A DNA stretch of 42,598 bases from an uncultured Bacteroidales bacterium. GTDB lineage: Bacteria > Bacteroidota > Bacteroidia > Bacteroidales > UBA932. Shown here piece after piece: positions 8,618 to 16,763 of this stretch; within the stretch, counting starts at the first letter, position 1, and each line of letters starts with the position of its first letter. Made by a program: the position numbers and the translations under genes. The notes beneath the pieces are model-generated. The model saw only the letters and a list, made by a program, of their open reading frames with translations. It was not told the DNA's origin and made no database searches. The stretch lies in contig CAJOIQ010000020.1 in the NCBI GenBank assembly GCA_905234795.1, positions 38,716 to 81,313 of the forward strand, in the 5' to 3' direction.

Positions 8618-9664
8618 ATGAGAAAACTACTGATAACCATTGGCGTTCTACTGGCCGCAGCCTGCACGCAAGAGTCCCACACCTTGTTCGTGGGCACCTA
8701 TTCCGACGGATTCTATGCCCTGGATTTTGAAACTGGAGAAGTGATTGCAAAAGCACCCATGCCCAATCCTTCTTTCCTGGCCATTCAGGACTGCCGCATT
8801 TACGCCGTGAGCGAGATGCCCGACGAAAGCGCCGCCGTATATGCCTGGCGCTGGGGCGGCATCGGCTTCGAACTGCTGAACAGCCAGCCCACCGGCGTGC
8901 CGCAGCGCGGAGAAGATCCCTGCCATGTGGTCACAGACGGCCATCGGCTGGCCGTATCCAATTACAGCGGCGGCACCCTGGCCGTTTACACCCTTAAGAA
9001 GGACGGCAGCATCGGCCCCATGGATTCTCTCATCGTGAGCCGGACCGGCGGTCCGGACCTCTCCCGCCAGGACCAGCCGCACGTGCATTGCGCTGCCTTT
9101 ACGCCGGATGGTAACCATCTGCTGTTCAGCGAGTTCAGCGCCGATGCCATCGGGCAGGTCACGCTGGTCCCCGGCGGCGTGCAGGACCTTAGGACGGCCG
9201 CCATGGTACACAACGACTTCGGCCCCCGTCATTTGCTTTTTGACAAAAGCGGGAAGCATTTATATGTGATTGGTGAATTGTCCGGAATAATCAGCGTCTT
9301 CGACTACGAAAACGGACGCCTCACCATGAAGCAGAGTGTGAAGGCCGACCAGGTGGATGCCCGCGGCGCCGCCGACATCCATTTTTCCCCCGACGGACGT
9401 TTTCTCTATGCCAGCCTGCGTCTGCGGAACGACGGAATCGCCATTTTCCTGGTAGACCCCAGGACAGGTACCCTGACTCCGGCGGGTTATCAGCTCACGG
9501 GACCGCACCCGCGCAACTTTGCCATTACGGAAAACCTGGCCATCGTCGCCTGCAGGGACAGTGACCAGATTGAAATCTATCAGCGGGACCGCAATACCGG
9601 GCTGCTCAAAGACAGCGGCCGGCGCATCCCGGCACCCAAGCCCGTCTTTGTGGCGATGCAATAA
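8618..9664 (+). CDS. lactonase-family seven-bladed propeller lipoprotein (6-phosphogluconolactonase-like)
   Basis: A 348-residue protein of the PF10282 (YbhE/Pgl-like) lactonase family. The chosen start at 8618 gives a lipoprotein signal, MRKLLITIGVLLAAAC with Cys16; the longer reading frame from 8492 lies inside recG and lacks a signal. The propeller is recognisable from LFVGTYSDGFYALDFETGE, SNYSGGTLAVYTLKKDGSIG, DQPHVHCAAFTPDGNHLLFSEF, NDFGPRHLLFDKSGKHLYVIGELSG and IHFSPDGRFLYASLRLRNDGIAIF. Cytoplasmic YbhE hydrolyses 6-phosphogluconolactone, but this protein is predicted to sit in the envelope, so it may act on another lactone. It is the last gene of the operon; gdhA downstream has its own strong promoter. 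Confidence 0.8.
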   Translation: MRKLLITIGVLLAAACTQESHTLFVGTYSDGFYALDFETGEVIAKAPMPNPSFLAIQDCRIYAVSEMPDESAAVYAWRWGGIGFELLNSQPTGVPQRGEDPCHVVTDGHRLAVSNYSGGTLAVYTLKKDGSIGPMDSLIVSRTGGPDLSRQDQPHVHCAAFTPDGNHLLFSEFSADAIGQVTLVPGGVQDLRTAAMVHNDFGPRHLLFDKSGKHLYVIGELSGIISVFDYENGRLTMKQSVKADQVDARGAADIHFSPDGRFLYASLRLRNDGIAIFLVDPRTGTLTPAGYQLTGPHPRNFAITENLAIVACRDSDQIEIYQRDRNTGLLKDSGRRIPAPKPVFVAMQ

Positions 9665-9680
9665 ATCAATTATTAAAAAT

Positions 9681-9711
9681 TTTGAATTAAGCGCAATCTT
9701 CTGTAAATTTG
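9681..9711 (+). promoter_or_regulatory. gdhA promoter
   Basis: TTTG (9681-9684), 19-base spacer, TAAATTTG (9704-9711): a perfect Bacteroidota consensus. The gdhA ATG at 9740 gives a leader of roughly 20 bases. Confidence 0.82.
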
Positions 9712-9739
9712 CCGGTAGTAGTGTATTATTCTTTAAGTT

Positions 9740-11095
9740 ATGGATACTTTTACCCGCAATTACATTGAAGGATTCATGGGTCAGGTCATTGCCCGTAATC
9801 CCGGAGAATCGGAGTTTCACCAGGCTGTAAGGGAGGTGGTTGAGAGTGTAGCCCCCTACGTCGTATCCTATCCTCATCTGATGGACCAGAAGATCCTGGA
9901 GCGTCTGGTGGAGCCCGAGCGCGTCGTCATCTTCCGCGTCCCCTGGATGGACGACCGCGGCGAGGTTCAGATCAACCGCGGTTTCCGCGTACAGTGCAAC
10001 AGCGCCATCGGCCCCTACAAGGGCGGTATCCGCTTCCATCCCAGCGTGAACCTGAGCATCATGAAGTTCCTGGCCTTCGAGCAAACCTTCAAGAACGCCC
10101 TCACCACCCTGCCCATGGGCGGCGCCAAGGGCGGCAGTGACTTCAACCCCCGCGGAAAGTCCGATGCCGAGGTCATGCGCTTCTGCCAGAGTTTCATGAC
10201 GGAGCTGTGCCGCCACATCGGCCCCAACACGGATGTGCCCGCCGGTGACATCGGCGTGGGCGGCCGTGAGATCGGCTACCTCTTCGGCCAGTACAAGCGC
10301 CTGCGGGACGAATTCTCCGGCACGCTCACCGGTAAAGGCATCGCCTGGGGCGGTTCCCTGCTGCGTCCGGAGGCCACCGGTTATGGCCTATGCTACTTTG
10401 CCGAACAGATGCTGGCCACGCGGGGAGAAAGCTTCAACGGAAAGAAAGTAAACATCTCCGGCTCCGGCAACGTGGCCCAGTACGCCGCCCAAAAGGCCAT
10501 GCGCCTGGGCGCCAAGGTCCAAACCCTCTCCGACAGCGACGGCTTTATCTATGACCCCGACGGCCTGGACGAGGAAAAGATGGCCTTCGTGCTGGAACTC
10601 AAGAATATCCGCCGCGGGCGAATCAAAGAGTACGCCGTAAAATACCCCAAGGCTCAGTATTTCCCCGGGGAGCGTCCCTGGAGAATCGCCTGCGACATCG
10701 CCCTCCCCTGCGCCACCCAGAATGAGGTGGAAGTGACCGACGCCCAGAATATCGTGAAGGGCGGCTGCATCTGTCTGGCCGAGGGTGCCAATATGCCCAC
10801 CACCCCGGATGCCATCCGCATCATCCAGGGCGCCGGACTGCTCTATTCTCCCGGAAAGGCCTCCAACGCCGGCGGCGTGGCCACATCGGGCCTGGAAATG
10901 AGCCAGAACTCCATGCGCCAGAGCTGGACAGCCCAGGAAGTGGACGACTACCTCCGCCGCATCATGCAGGACATCCACACCGCCTGCGTAAAATATGGCA
11001 AGGAGGAAGACGGAACCGTAAACTATGTGAAAGGCGCCAATCTGGCCGGCTTCATCAAGGTGGCCGGCGCCATGACAGATCAAGGATTAGTATGA
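9740..11095 (+). CDS. gdhA: glutamate dehydrogenase, NADP-type
   Basis: GdhA interconverts 2-oxoglutarate plus ammonium and glutamate, the main ammonium-assimilation step in many Bacteroidales. Length 451 fits the hexameric 450-residue family. Visible motifs: the substrate pocket KGGIRFHPSVN at residues 94-104 with K94, K118 in FEQTFKNAL, catalytic K130 in PMGGAKGGSDFNPRGKS, the dinucleotide-binding GSGNVAQYAAQKAMRLGAKV near 240, and NAGGVATSGLEMSQNS near 375-390. A full consensus promoter lies directly upstream. The stop codon overlaps the start of the next gene as ATGA, so the two products should be made together. NADP preference is inferred from overall similarity to the anabolic enzymes. 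Confidence 0.96.
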   Translation: MDTFTRNYIEGFMGQVIARNPGESEFHQAVREVVESVAPYVVSYPHLMDQKILERLVEPERVVIFRVPWMDDRGEVQINRGFRVQCNSAIGPYKGGIRFHPSVNLSIMKFLAFEQTFKNALTTLPMGGAKGGSDFNPRGKSDAEVMRFCQSFMTELCRHIGPNTDVPAGDIGVGGREIGYLFGQYKRLRDEFSGTLTGKGIAWGGSLLRPEATGYGLCYFAEQMLATRGESFNGKKVNISGSGNVAQYAAQKAMRLGAKVQTLSDSDGFIYDPDGLDEEKMAFVLELKNIRRGRIKEYAVKYPKAQYFPGERPWRIACDIALPCATQNEVEVTDAQNIVKGGCICLAEGANMPTTPDAIRIIQGAGLLYSPGKASNAGGVATSGLEMSQNSMRQSWTAQEVDDYLRRIMQDIHTACVKYGKEEDGTVNYVKGANLAGFIKVAGAMTDQGLV

Positions 11096-14004
11096 CCCAG
11101 ACCACAGCGCTCATGGCCCGCCGAATCCGCAGGATTCTGCTGGTTTGCAACAATTACGACAATTTCTCCCTGGAGGAAGACGGCAGGCTGGACATGCGCA
11201 TCGCGCAGGAGTATGCCGACCTTAACCTGAGCGGGCCGCCCGTTTTCCAGCGGGTCTCATCCACCCGCGAAGCCCTGGAGAAATCGGCCGCCGGAGAGCG
11301 CTGGGACCTGGTTATCACCCTGTACAACGTGGGAGAAGTGGATGTCTTCTCCTTTGCCACCCAGATGAAGGAGGCCAATCCCGGCATGCCGGTGGTGCTG
11401 CTCACCTCCTTCTCCAAGGAAGTTTACCGGCAGCTGGAAAACCGGGACACTTCCTGCATGGACTACATCTTTAACTGGAACGGCAGCACAGACCTCATCA
11501 TCGCCATCATCAAGCTGCTGGAAGACAGCATGAACGCCCCCTCCGACATCCTGGAGAGCGGCGTTCAGTGCATCCTGCTGGTCGAGGATTCCGTGCGGTA
11601 TTATTCCACCTACCTGCCGCTGCTCTATAAACTGGTGCTGCAGCAGAACGTGGCCTCCGTGCGGGACGCCCTCAACGAGGAACAGCAGATTTTCCGTAAA
11701 CGTGCACGCCCCAAAATCCTCATGGCCACCAACTATGAGGACGCCGTAGCCCTGTACAACCGGTACAAGGAGAACCTTCTGGGCGTGATTTCCGATATCG
11801 GCTTTGTGCTGCACCGCGGGGACAAACCCGCCACCGAGAAACTGGACGCCGGCGTGGACCTGTGCAAGTTCATCCGCGCCGAATTCCCCAAGATGTCCAT
11901 CCTCATGCAGAGTTCCCAGGAAAGCATGCGCGCCGTGGCCGATGGCCTCAAGGCCGGCTTCCTGATGAAACGGTCCAAAACCCTTACCCACGACCTTTCC
12001 GAGTACATCGGCCGGGAATTCGGCTTCGGAGACTTTGTGGCCCTGGACTCCCACGGTAAGGAACTTGGACGTGCCCATGACCTGCAGGGGGCCGAAGAAC
12101 TCATCGCCCGCATCCCCGACAAAGAGCTGGAGCGCCTCAAGAGCAAGAACTACATCTCCCGCTGGATGCTGGCCCGGGGTCTTTTCACCGAGGGCATGGC
12201 CATCAAGAACACCAATTTCCAGGAGATGGAAGCCTACCGCAAGGCCGCCGTGGACAGCATCCACGACTACCGCGTGCGCCAGAGCCTGGGAGTAGTGGCC
12301 CGCTTCGACCCCGAAAAATTCAACGACACCATCTGGTTCTCCCGCATCGGAGAGGGTTCGCTGGGAGGAAAAGCCCGCGGCCTGGCCTTCCTGAACCACG
12401 TCCTGTACAAGCACAACCTGTACAACCAGTGGGAAGGGGTCAAGCTCACCGTGCCCCGCACGCTGGTAATCGCCACCGAATACTTCGACCGCTTCATCCT
12501 GGAGAACGGCCTGCAATATGTGATCAACTCCGACGTTTCCGATGCCGAGATTCTGTCCGAGTTCGTTTCCTCCAACCTGCCCCAGGACCTCACCCAGGCG
12601 CTGAGGGCTTTCATCCGCGTGGTTCGCACGCCCCTTGCCGTACGTTCCTCCTCCAAGCTGGAAGACTCTTATTATCAGCCGTTTGCAGGCGTATACTCCA
12701 CCTACATGATTCCGGCCGTAGAGAACGAGGACCAGCAGCTGCGACTCATCGCCAAGGCCATCAAGAGCGTCTATGCCTCCGTGTATTTTGCCGCCTCCCG
12801 CGGCTACATCACCGCCACCGCCAACGTCATCTCCGAGGAAAAGATGGCCATCATCCTCCAGGAGGTGTGCGGGGCCGAACAGGAGGGACACTTCTTCCCC
12901 ACCCTTTCCGGCGTGGCGCGCAGCGTGAATTTCTATCCCATCGGCTACGAAAAGGCCGATGAAGGCATTGTGAAACTGGCATACGGTCTGGGCAAGGCCG
13001 TGGTGGACGGAGAACAGGTGCTGCGCTTCTCCCCTGCCTACCCCAAGCACGTCCTGCAAACCTCAACGCCGGACCTGGCCTTGCGGGAAACCCAGCAGGT
13101 AATGTATGCCCTGGACCTGGCGCCGGAGAAATTCAAGACCTCGGTAGACGACGCCGTGAACCTGGAGCGCATCCCCATCACGGAGTGCGGGAAGTTCCCG
13201 TCCTTCTCCAAAGTGTGCTCCACCTTCGACTATGAGAATCAGCGAATCGTTGACTCCCCTCTGGCCAATGGCCCCAAGTTCGTCTCCTTCGCCCACGTGC
13301 TCCGTTACAACACCTATCCCCTGGCTCCCATCGTTCACAAGCTGCTGGAAATCTGCAGCGCCGAGATGCAGTGCAGCGTGGAACTGGAATTTGCGGCCGA
13401 GCTTTCTACCGGCGTGTTCAACGCCCTGCAAATCAGGCCGATATCCTCCGACAGCCTGGACACCAACGTGGACTGGACCAAGATAGACTGCTCCGGCGCA
13501 CTGGTGCTGTCCGGAAGCGCGCTGGGCACCGGCTGGCTCCCGGACCTCCAGGACGTGGTGTACCTCAAGGCCGGTGCCTTTGACAAGATGAAGACCGTGG
13601 AGATGGCCGCCGAACTCCGCCAGCTCAACGCCCGCATGCAGGCCGAAAAACGGCAGTACGTACTCATCGGCTATGGCCGCTGGGGTTCCAGCATTCCCAC
13701 CCTGGGCGTACCCGTTGCCTGGAGCGACATCTCCGAGGCCCGCGTACTGGTGGAAGCATCCCTGCCGGATTTCCGCATAGACCCCAGCCAGGGCACGCAC
13801 TTCTTCCAGAACCTCACCTCCTTCAACGCCGGTTATGTGAACGTGGATCCCTATACCCGCCCCGGTGATGTGCTGGACCTGAGCACCCTGGACGCCCTTC
13901 CTGCCGTGGAAGAAACGCCGTTTATGCGCCACGTACGGCTGGACAAAGCCCTCACCGTGTGCGTAGACGGACGTACCGGCAAGGCGCTAATCAAATTGCC
14001 GTAA
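11092..14004 (+). CDS. double-receiver / PEP-synthase-type ATP-grasp fusion protein
   Basis: A 970-residue cytoplasmic protein coupled to gdhA by a 4-base overlap. Residues 13-145 resemble a response-regulator receiver (RIRRILLVCNNYDNF ... WDLVITLYNVGE ... PVVLLTSF), but the strand that normally carries the phospho-acceptor Asp reads VITLYN, so it looks non-phosphorylatable. Residues 160-310 form a second receiver with an acidic pocket (VEDS at 164-167) and an acceptor-like D235 in VISDIGF. From about 415 there is a pyruvate phosphate dikinase/PEP-synthase N-terminal ATP-binding domain: IGEGSLGGKARGLAFL near 417-432 and VRSSSKLEDSYYQPFAG near 517-533. The swivelling catalytic-His domain and the PEP-binding barrel of true PEP synthase are absent. 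A conserved-looking tail (YGRWGSSIPTLGVPV) follows. Function unknown; a phosphotransfer or sensory role linked to carbon-nitrogen balance is inference. Confidence 0.8.
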   Translation: MTQTTALMARRIRRILLVCNNYDNFSLEEDGRLDMRIAQEYADLNLSGPPVFQRVSSTREALEKSAAGERWDLVITLYNVGEVDVFSFATQMKEANPGMPVVLLTSFSKEVYRQLENRDTSCMDYIFNWNGSTDLIIAIIKLLEDSMNAPSDILESGVQCILLVEDSVRYYSTYLPLLYKLVLQQNVASVRDALNEEQQIFRKRARPKILMATNYEDAVALYNRYKENLLGVISDIGFVLHRGDKPATEKLDAGVDLCKFIRAEFPKMSILMQSSQESMRAVADGLKAGFLMKRSKTLTHDLSEYIGREFGFGDFVALDSHGKELGRAHDLQGAEELIARIPDKELERLKSKNYISRWMLARGLFTEGMAIKNTNFQEMEAYRKAAVDSIHDYRVRQSLGVVARFDPEKFNDTIWFSRIGEGSLGGKARGLAFLNHVLYKHNLYNQWEGVKLTVPRTLVIATEYFDRFILENGLQYVINSDVSDAEILSEFVSSNLPQDLTQALRAFIRVVRTPLAVRSSSKLEDSYYQPFAGVYSTYMIPAVENEDQQLRLIAKAIKSVYASVYFAASRGYITATANVISEEKMAIILQEVCGAEQEGHFFPTLSGVARSVNFYPIGYEKADEGIVKLAYGLGKAVVDGEQVLRFSPAYPKHVLQTSTPDLALRETQQVMYALDLAPEKFKTSVDDAVNLERIPITECGKFPSFSKVCSTFDYENQRIVDSPLANGPKFVSFAHVLRYNTYPLAPIVHKLLEICSAEMQCSVELEFAAELSTGVFNALQIRPISSDSLDTNVDWTKIDCSGALVLSGSALGTGWLPDLQDVVYLKAGAFDKMKTVEMAAELRQLNARMQAEKRQYVLIGYGRWGSSIPTLGVPVAWSDISEARVLVEASLPDFRIDPSQGTHFFQNLTSFNAGYVNVDPYTRPGDVLDLSTLDALPAVEETPFMRHVRLDKALTVCVDGRTGKALIKLP

Positions 14005-14008
14005 TGCC

Positions 14009-14025
14009 CACGGCTGCCAGCCGTG
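14009..14025 (+). terminator. short GC-rich hairpin after the receiver/ATP-grasp gene
   Basis: CACGGCT (14009-14015) pairs with AGCCGTG (14019-14025) around a 3-base loop, starting four bases after the stop codon. There is no T-run, so this may be a stabilising 3' hairpin rather than the actual terminator. Confidence 0.4.
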
Positions 14026-14052
14026 ATACACAACCAATTCATTATCAGCAAC

Positions 14053-14098
14053 TTACAAGAATCCTCCTAGGTAAAAACGCCCAGGAGGATTCTTGTAA
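14053..14098. terminator. long bidirectional terminator between convergent genes
   Basis: A perfect 16-bp inverted repeat, TTACAAGAATCCTCCT (14053-14068) against its complement at 14083-14098, with a 14-base loop. It lies between the convergent ends of the genes stopping at 14004 (plus) and 14114 (minus) and can serve both strands. Confidence 0.75.
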
Positions 14099-14113
14099 AA
14101 TATTAAATATCAA

Positions 14114-15658
14114 TCATTTACACACCACGGCCTTAGCCACATTGATTCCGTCCATTGCCGAAGATACGATACCACCGGCATAACCGGCTCCTTCCCCGCA
14201 GGGATACAGGCCGGGCACGTCCACGTGTTCCAGTGTTTCCGGATTGCGCGGAAGGCGGATAGGTGAAGATGTACGGGACTCCACGCCCAAAAGCAGAGCA
14301 TCATTGGTATAATAACCATGCATGCTGCGGTCCACCTGTGGAAGTGCACGCCGCAAGCGCAAAGCCACATGCTGGGGAAGCAGTTCATGCAAAGGCGCAG
14401 TCAATGCGCCCGGATGATAAGATGTCTTGGGAAGGTCCTTGGATACGATTCCCCGGCAGAAGTCCTTCATGCGCTGCGCCGGCGCGGTAAAAGGGTGCTT
14501 TGCCCCGTGTTCTTGAGCCCAGGTATACATGGCCCGTTCCACATCCCGCTGGAAATCCATCAGAGCAAACGGCCCATGGTACCCGTCCGGCTGATCTCCA
14601 GGTTCAATCTGAACCACAATGCCGGAATTGGCCCATTTGGAATTGCGCGCCGCATTGGACATGCCGTTGAGCACTACCGTCCCGTCCTCCGTGGAAGAGG
14701 GAACCAGAATACCGCCCGGACACATACAGAAAGAGAACACTCCCCGCTCATCCACCTGCTGGACGAACGAGTATTCGGCAGTTGGCATAAAAGGCTGATA
14801 CTTACCGTGATACCGAATCTGATTGATGAGCCATTGAGGGTGCTCTACCCGCACACCCAAGGCAAAGCCCTTGGCTTCCAGAGCCCAGCCCTTAGCGGCG
14901 AATAGCTCATAGATATCCCGGGCGGAATGACCGCAGGCCAGAATGATTTTGGAAGCTTTGAAAATGGTTTTCCCGCAATACACCTGGAAACCGTCGGACA
15001 CGGGTACAATATCCGTAACACGGCTGTCAAAATGATATTCCCCGCCGTGGTCTTCGATGCAACGGCGTATGTTTTTCACCACCTCCGGAAGCCGGTCCGT
15101 TCCAATGTGCGGATGTGCATCAATAAGGATGTCCGGGCTTGCGCCAAAAGAAACCAGTTGGTACAGCACTTCCCGGATGTCACCCCTCTTACTGGAACGG
15201 GTATAGAGCTTCCCATCCGAAAAAGCACCAGCCCCACCCTCACCGTAGCAGTAATTGGAATCCGGATTCAGCACCCCTTCCAAAGAGAGTCTGGCCATGT
15301 CCACCTTGCGGCGTTCCACATCCTTACCGCGTTCTAAGACAATGGGTTTCAATCCCCTCTGGAGCAAGGTAAGGGCAGCGAACATACCGGCGGGACCAGC
15401 TCCCACCACCACCACGGGAGTGGCTTGGTGCACATCCAGATAAGGAGCCACAGTAAAGGGTTCCAGCGTCTCGGAACAGCGGCAAGCCTGAACCCTGTAC
15501 CGGTACAGAATCTCCTGACGGGCATCAACACTGCGGCGCACCACCTTCACCTGCCCCACTTGCTCCGGGCGAATGCCCAAAGCCTTGGCCGCAGCTTCAC
15601 GCAAATCACTATCCGTAAGCTCTTTACCTATCTTTTGTGCAATCTCAAACTCTTTCAT
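14114..15658 (-). CDS. FAD-dependent oxidoreductase (COG2509-like uncharacterised dehydrogenase)
   Basis: A 514-residue cytoplasmic flavoprotein. Residues 1-75 are an N-terminal alpha/beta extension (ALGIRPEQVGQVKVVRRSVDARQEILYRYRVQ) typical of this family. The FAD Rossmann motif is G86-A-G88-P-A-G91 in VVVVGAGPAGMFAALTLLQRG. Then come YGEGGAGAFSDGKLYTR, ILACGHSARDIYELF and a C-terminal FAD-closing segment, GLYPCGEGAGYAGGIVSSAMDGI. The substrate is unknown; the family is annotated only as NAD(P)/FAD-dependent oxidoreductase. It is a single-gene unit, divergent from tsaD, with a -7 box seven bases before the ATG. Confidence 0.85.
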   Translation of the reverse strand: MKEFEIAQKIGKELTDSDLREAAAKALGIRPEQVGQVKVVRRSVDARQEILYRYRVQACRCSETLEPFTVAPYLDVHQATPVVVVGAGPAGMFAALTLLQRGLKPIVLERGKDVERRKVDMARLSLEGVLNPDSNYCYGEGGAGAFSDGKLYTRSSKRGDIREVLYQLVSFGASPDILIDAHPHIGTDRLPEVVKNIRRCIEDHGGEYHFDSRVTDIVPVSDGFQVYCGKTIFKASKIILACGHSARDIYELFAAKGWALEAKGFALGVRVEHPQWLINQIRYHGKYQPFMPTAEYSFVQQVDERGVFSFCMCPGGILVPSSTEDGTVVLNGMSNAARNSKWANSGIVVQIEPGDQPDGYHGPFALMDFQRDVERAMYTWAQEHGAKHPFTAPAQRMKDFCRGIVSKDLPKTSYHPGALTAPLHELLPQHVALRLRRALPQVDRSMHGYYTNDALLLGVESRTSSPIRLPRNPETLEHVDVPGLYPCGEGAGYAGGIVSSAMDGINVAKAVVCK

Positions 15659-15665
15659 AACATAG

Positions 15666-15673
15666 CAAAAGTA
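15666..15673 (-). promoter_or_regulatory. FAD oxidoreductase -7 box, leaderless configuration
   Basis: Minus-strand TACTTTTG ends at 15666; the ATG begins at 15658, so the predicted first transcribed base is at or beside the start codon. No clear TTTG partner is seen upstream. Confidence 0.5.
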
Positions 15674-15704
15674 GCAATAATCGGCAAAATATCCTAAAAA
15701 TTGT

Positions 15705-15712
15705 TATCTTTG
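15705..15712 (+). promoter_or_regulatory. tsaD operon -7 promoter box
   Basis: TATCTTTG, 25 bases before the tsaD ATG. It is divergent from the FAD oxidoreductase promoter, and the two upstream regions overlap within about 30 bases. Confidence 0.6.
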
Positions 15713-15737
15713 TAAAATATCCATTTTACAAGTCAGA

Positions 15738-16760
15738 ATGGCAGACATTATACTGGGCATAGAATCTTCCTGCGACGACACCTCGGCGGCTGTCCTCAAA
15801 GACGGCGTGCTGCTGTCCAACGTCATTGCGTCACAGCAGGTGCACAAGGACTTTGGCGGCGTCGTGCCGGAACTGGCGTCGCGCGCCCATGAGCAGAATA
15901 TCGTTCCTGTGGTGTCCGAAGCCCTCAGGAAGGCCGGCGTAAAGGCCGATGAACTCTCGGCCATCGCCTTCACCCGCGGTCCCGGGCTGCTGGGCTCGCT
16001 GCTGGTGGGAACCTCCTTCGCCAAGGCCCTGTCCCTTTCCCTGGACATTCCCATGGTGATGGTAAACCACCTTCAGGGCCATATCCTGGCCAATTTCGTC
16101 CGGCAGGAAGGCGTTCCGGTGCGGGAGCCCAAGTTCCCCTACCTGTGTCTGCTGGTTTCCGGCGGAAACTCCCAGATTGTGCAGGTAAACAGCCCCCTGG
16201 AATACGAAATCCTGGGCCAGACCATAGACGACGCCGTGGGAGAAGCCTTCGACAAATGCTCCAAGATGCTGGGCCTGGGTTATCCAGGCGGCCCTGTCAT
16301 CGACCGCCTGGCCAAACTGGGCAACCCGGACCGTTTTCACTTCGCCAAGCCCAACATCCCGGGCCTGGACTACAGTTTCAGCGGCATCAAGACCTCCCTC
16401 CTGTACTTTGTGAGGGACCAGATGGCCATAGACCCCGACTTCCTGGAGAAAAACAAGGAGGACATCTGCGCCAGTTTCCAGAAGACGCTCATCGACATCC
16501 TCATGGGCAAGCTCATCCGCGCCGCCAAGGAAACCCGCATCCGGGAAATCACCATCGGCGGCGGCGTCAGTGCCAACAGCGGCCTCCGCAACCGTATCCA
16601 GGAGGAAGGAGAGAAACGCCACTGGAACACCTACCTGCCCGAATTCAAGTTTACCACCGACAACGCCGCCATGATTGCCGTGGCGGGCTGGTTCCAGTAT
16701 AAGGCCGGCGTCCGCACCCCGCTGGACGTGGCCCCCGTATCCCGAATGGCCGATTTTTAG
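15738..16760 (+). CDS. tsaD: tRNA N6-adenosine threonylcarbamoyltransferase
   Basis: TsaD transfers the threonylcarbamoyl group to A37 of ANN-decoding tRNAs, making t6A together with TsaB and TsaE. The 340-residue protein has the Kae1/Qri7 signature: GIESSCDDTSAAVL at residues 7-20, VVPELASRAHEQNI near 42-54, the iron-binding H111-xxx-H115 in HLQGHILANF, SGGNSQIV near 137, and GGGVSANSGLRNRI near 272. MtaB, encoded 6.3 kb downstream in the same operon, converts t6A37 to ms2t6A37, so the operon holds two successive steps of one modification. TsaB and TsaE are not in the window. Confidence 0.97.
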   Translation: MADIILGIESSCDDTSAAVLKDGVLLSNVIASQQVHKDFGGVVPELASRAHEQNIVPVVSEALRKAGVKADELSAIAFTRGPGLLGSLLVGTSFAKALSLSLDIPMVMVNHLQGHILANFVRQEGVPVREPKFPYLCLLVSGGNSQIVQVNSPLEYEILGQTIDDAVGEAFDKCSKMLGLGYPGGPVIDRLAKLGNPDRFHFAKPNIPGLDYSFSGIKTSLLYFVRDQMAIDPDFLEKNKEDICASFQKTLIDILMGKLIRAAKETRIREITIGGGVSANSGLRNRIQEEGEKRHWNTYLPEFKFTTDNAAMIAVAGWFQYKAGVRTPLDVAPVSRMADF

Positions 16761-16763
16761 ACC

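Noticed and set aside
11257..13059. A 600-codon minus-strand frame opposite the receiver/ATP-grasp gene
   Set aside because: The plus-strand protein has clear receiver and ATP-grasp motifs and is coupled to gdhA; the reverse frame has only biased His/Val/Gly composition.
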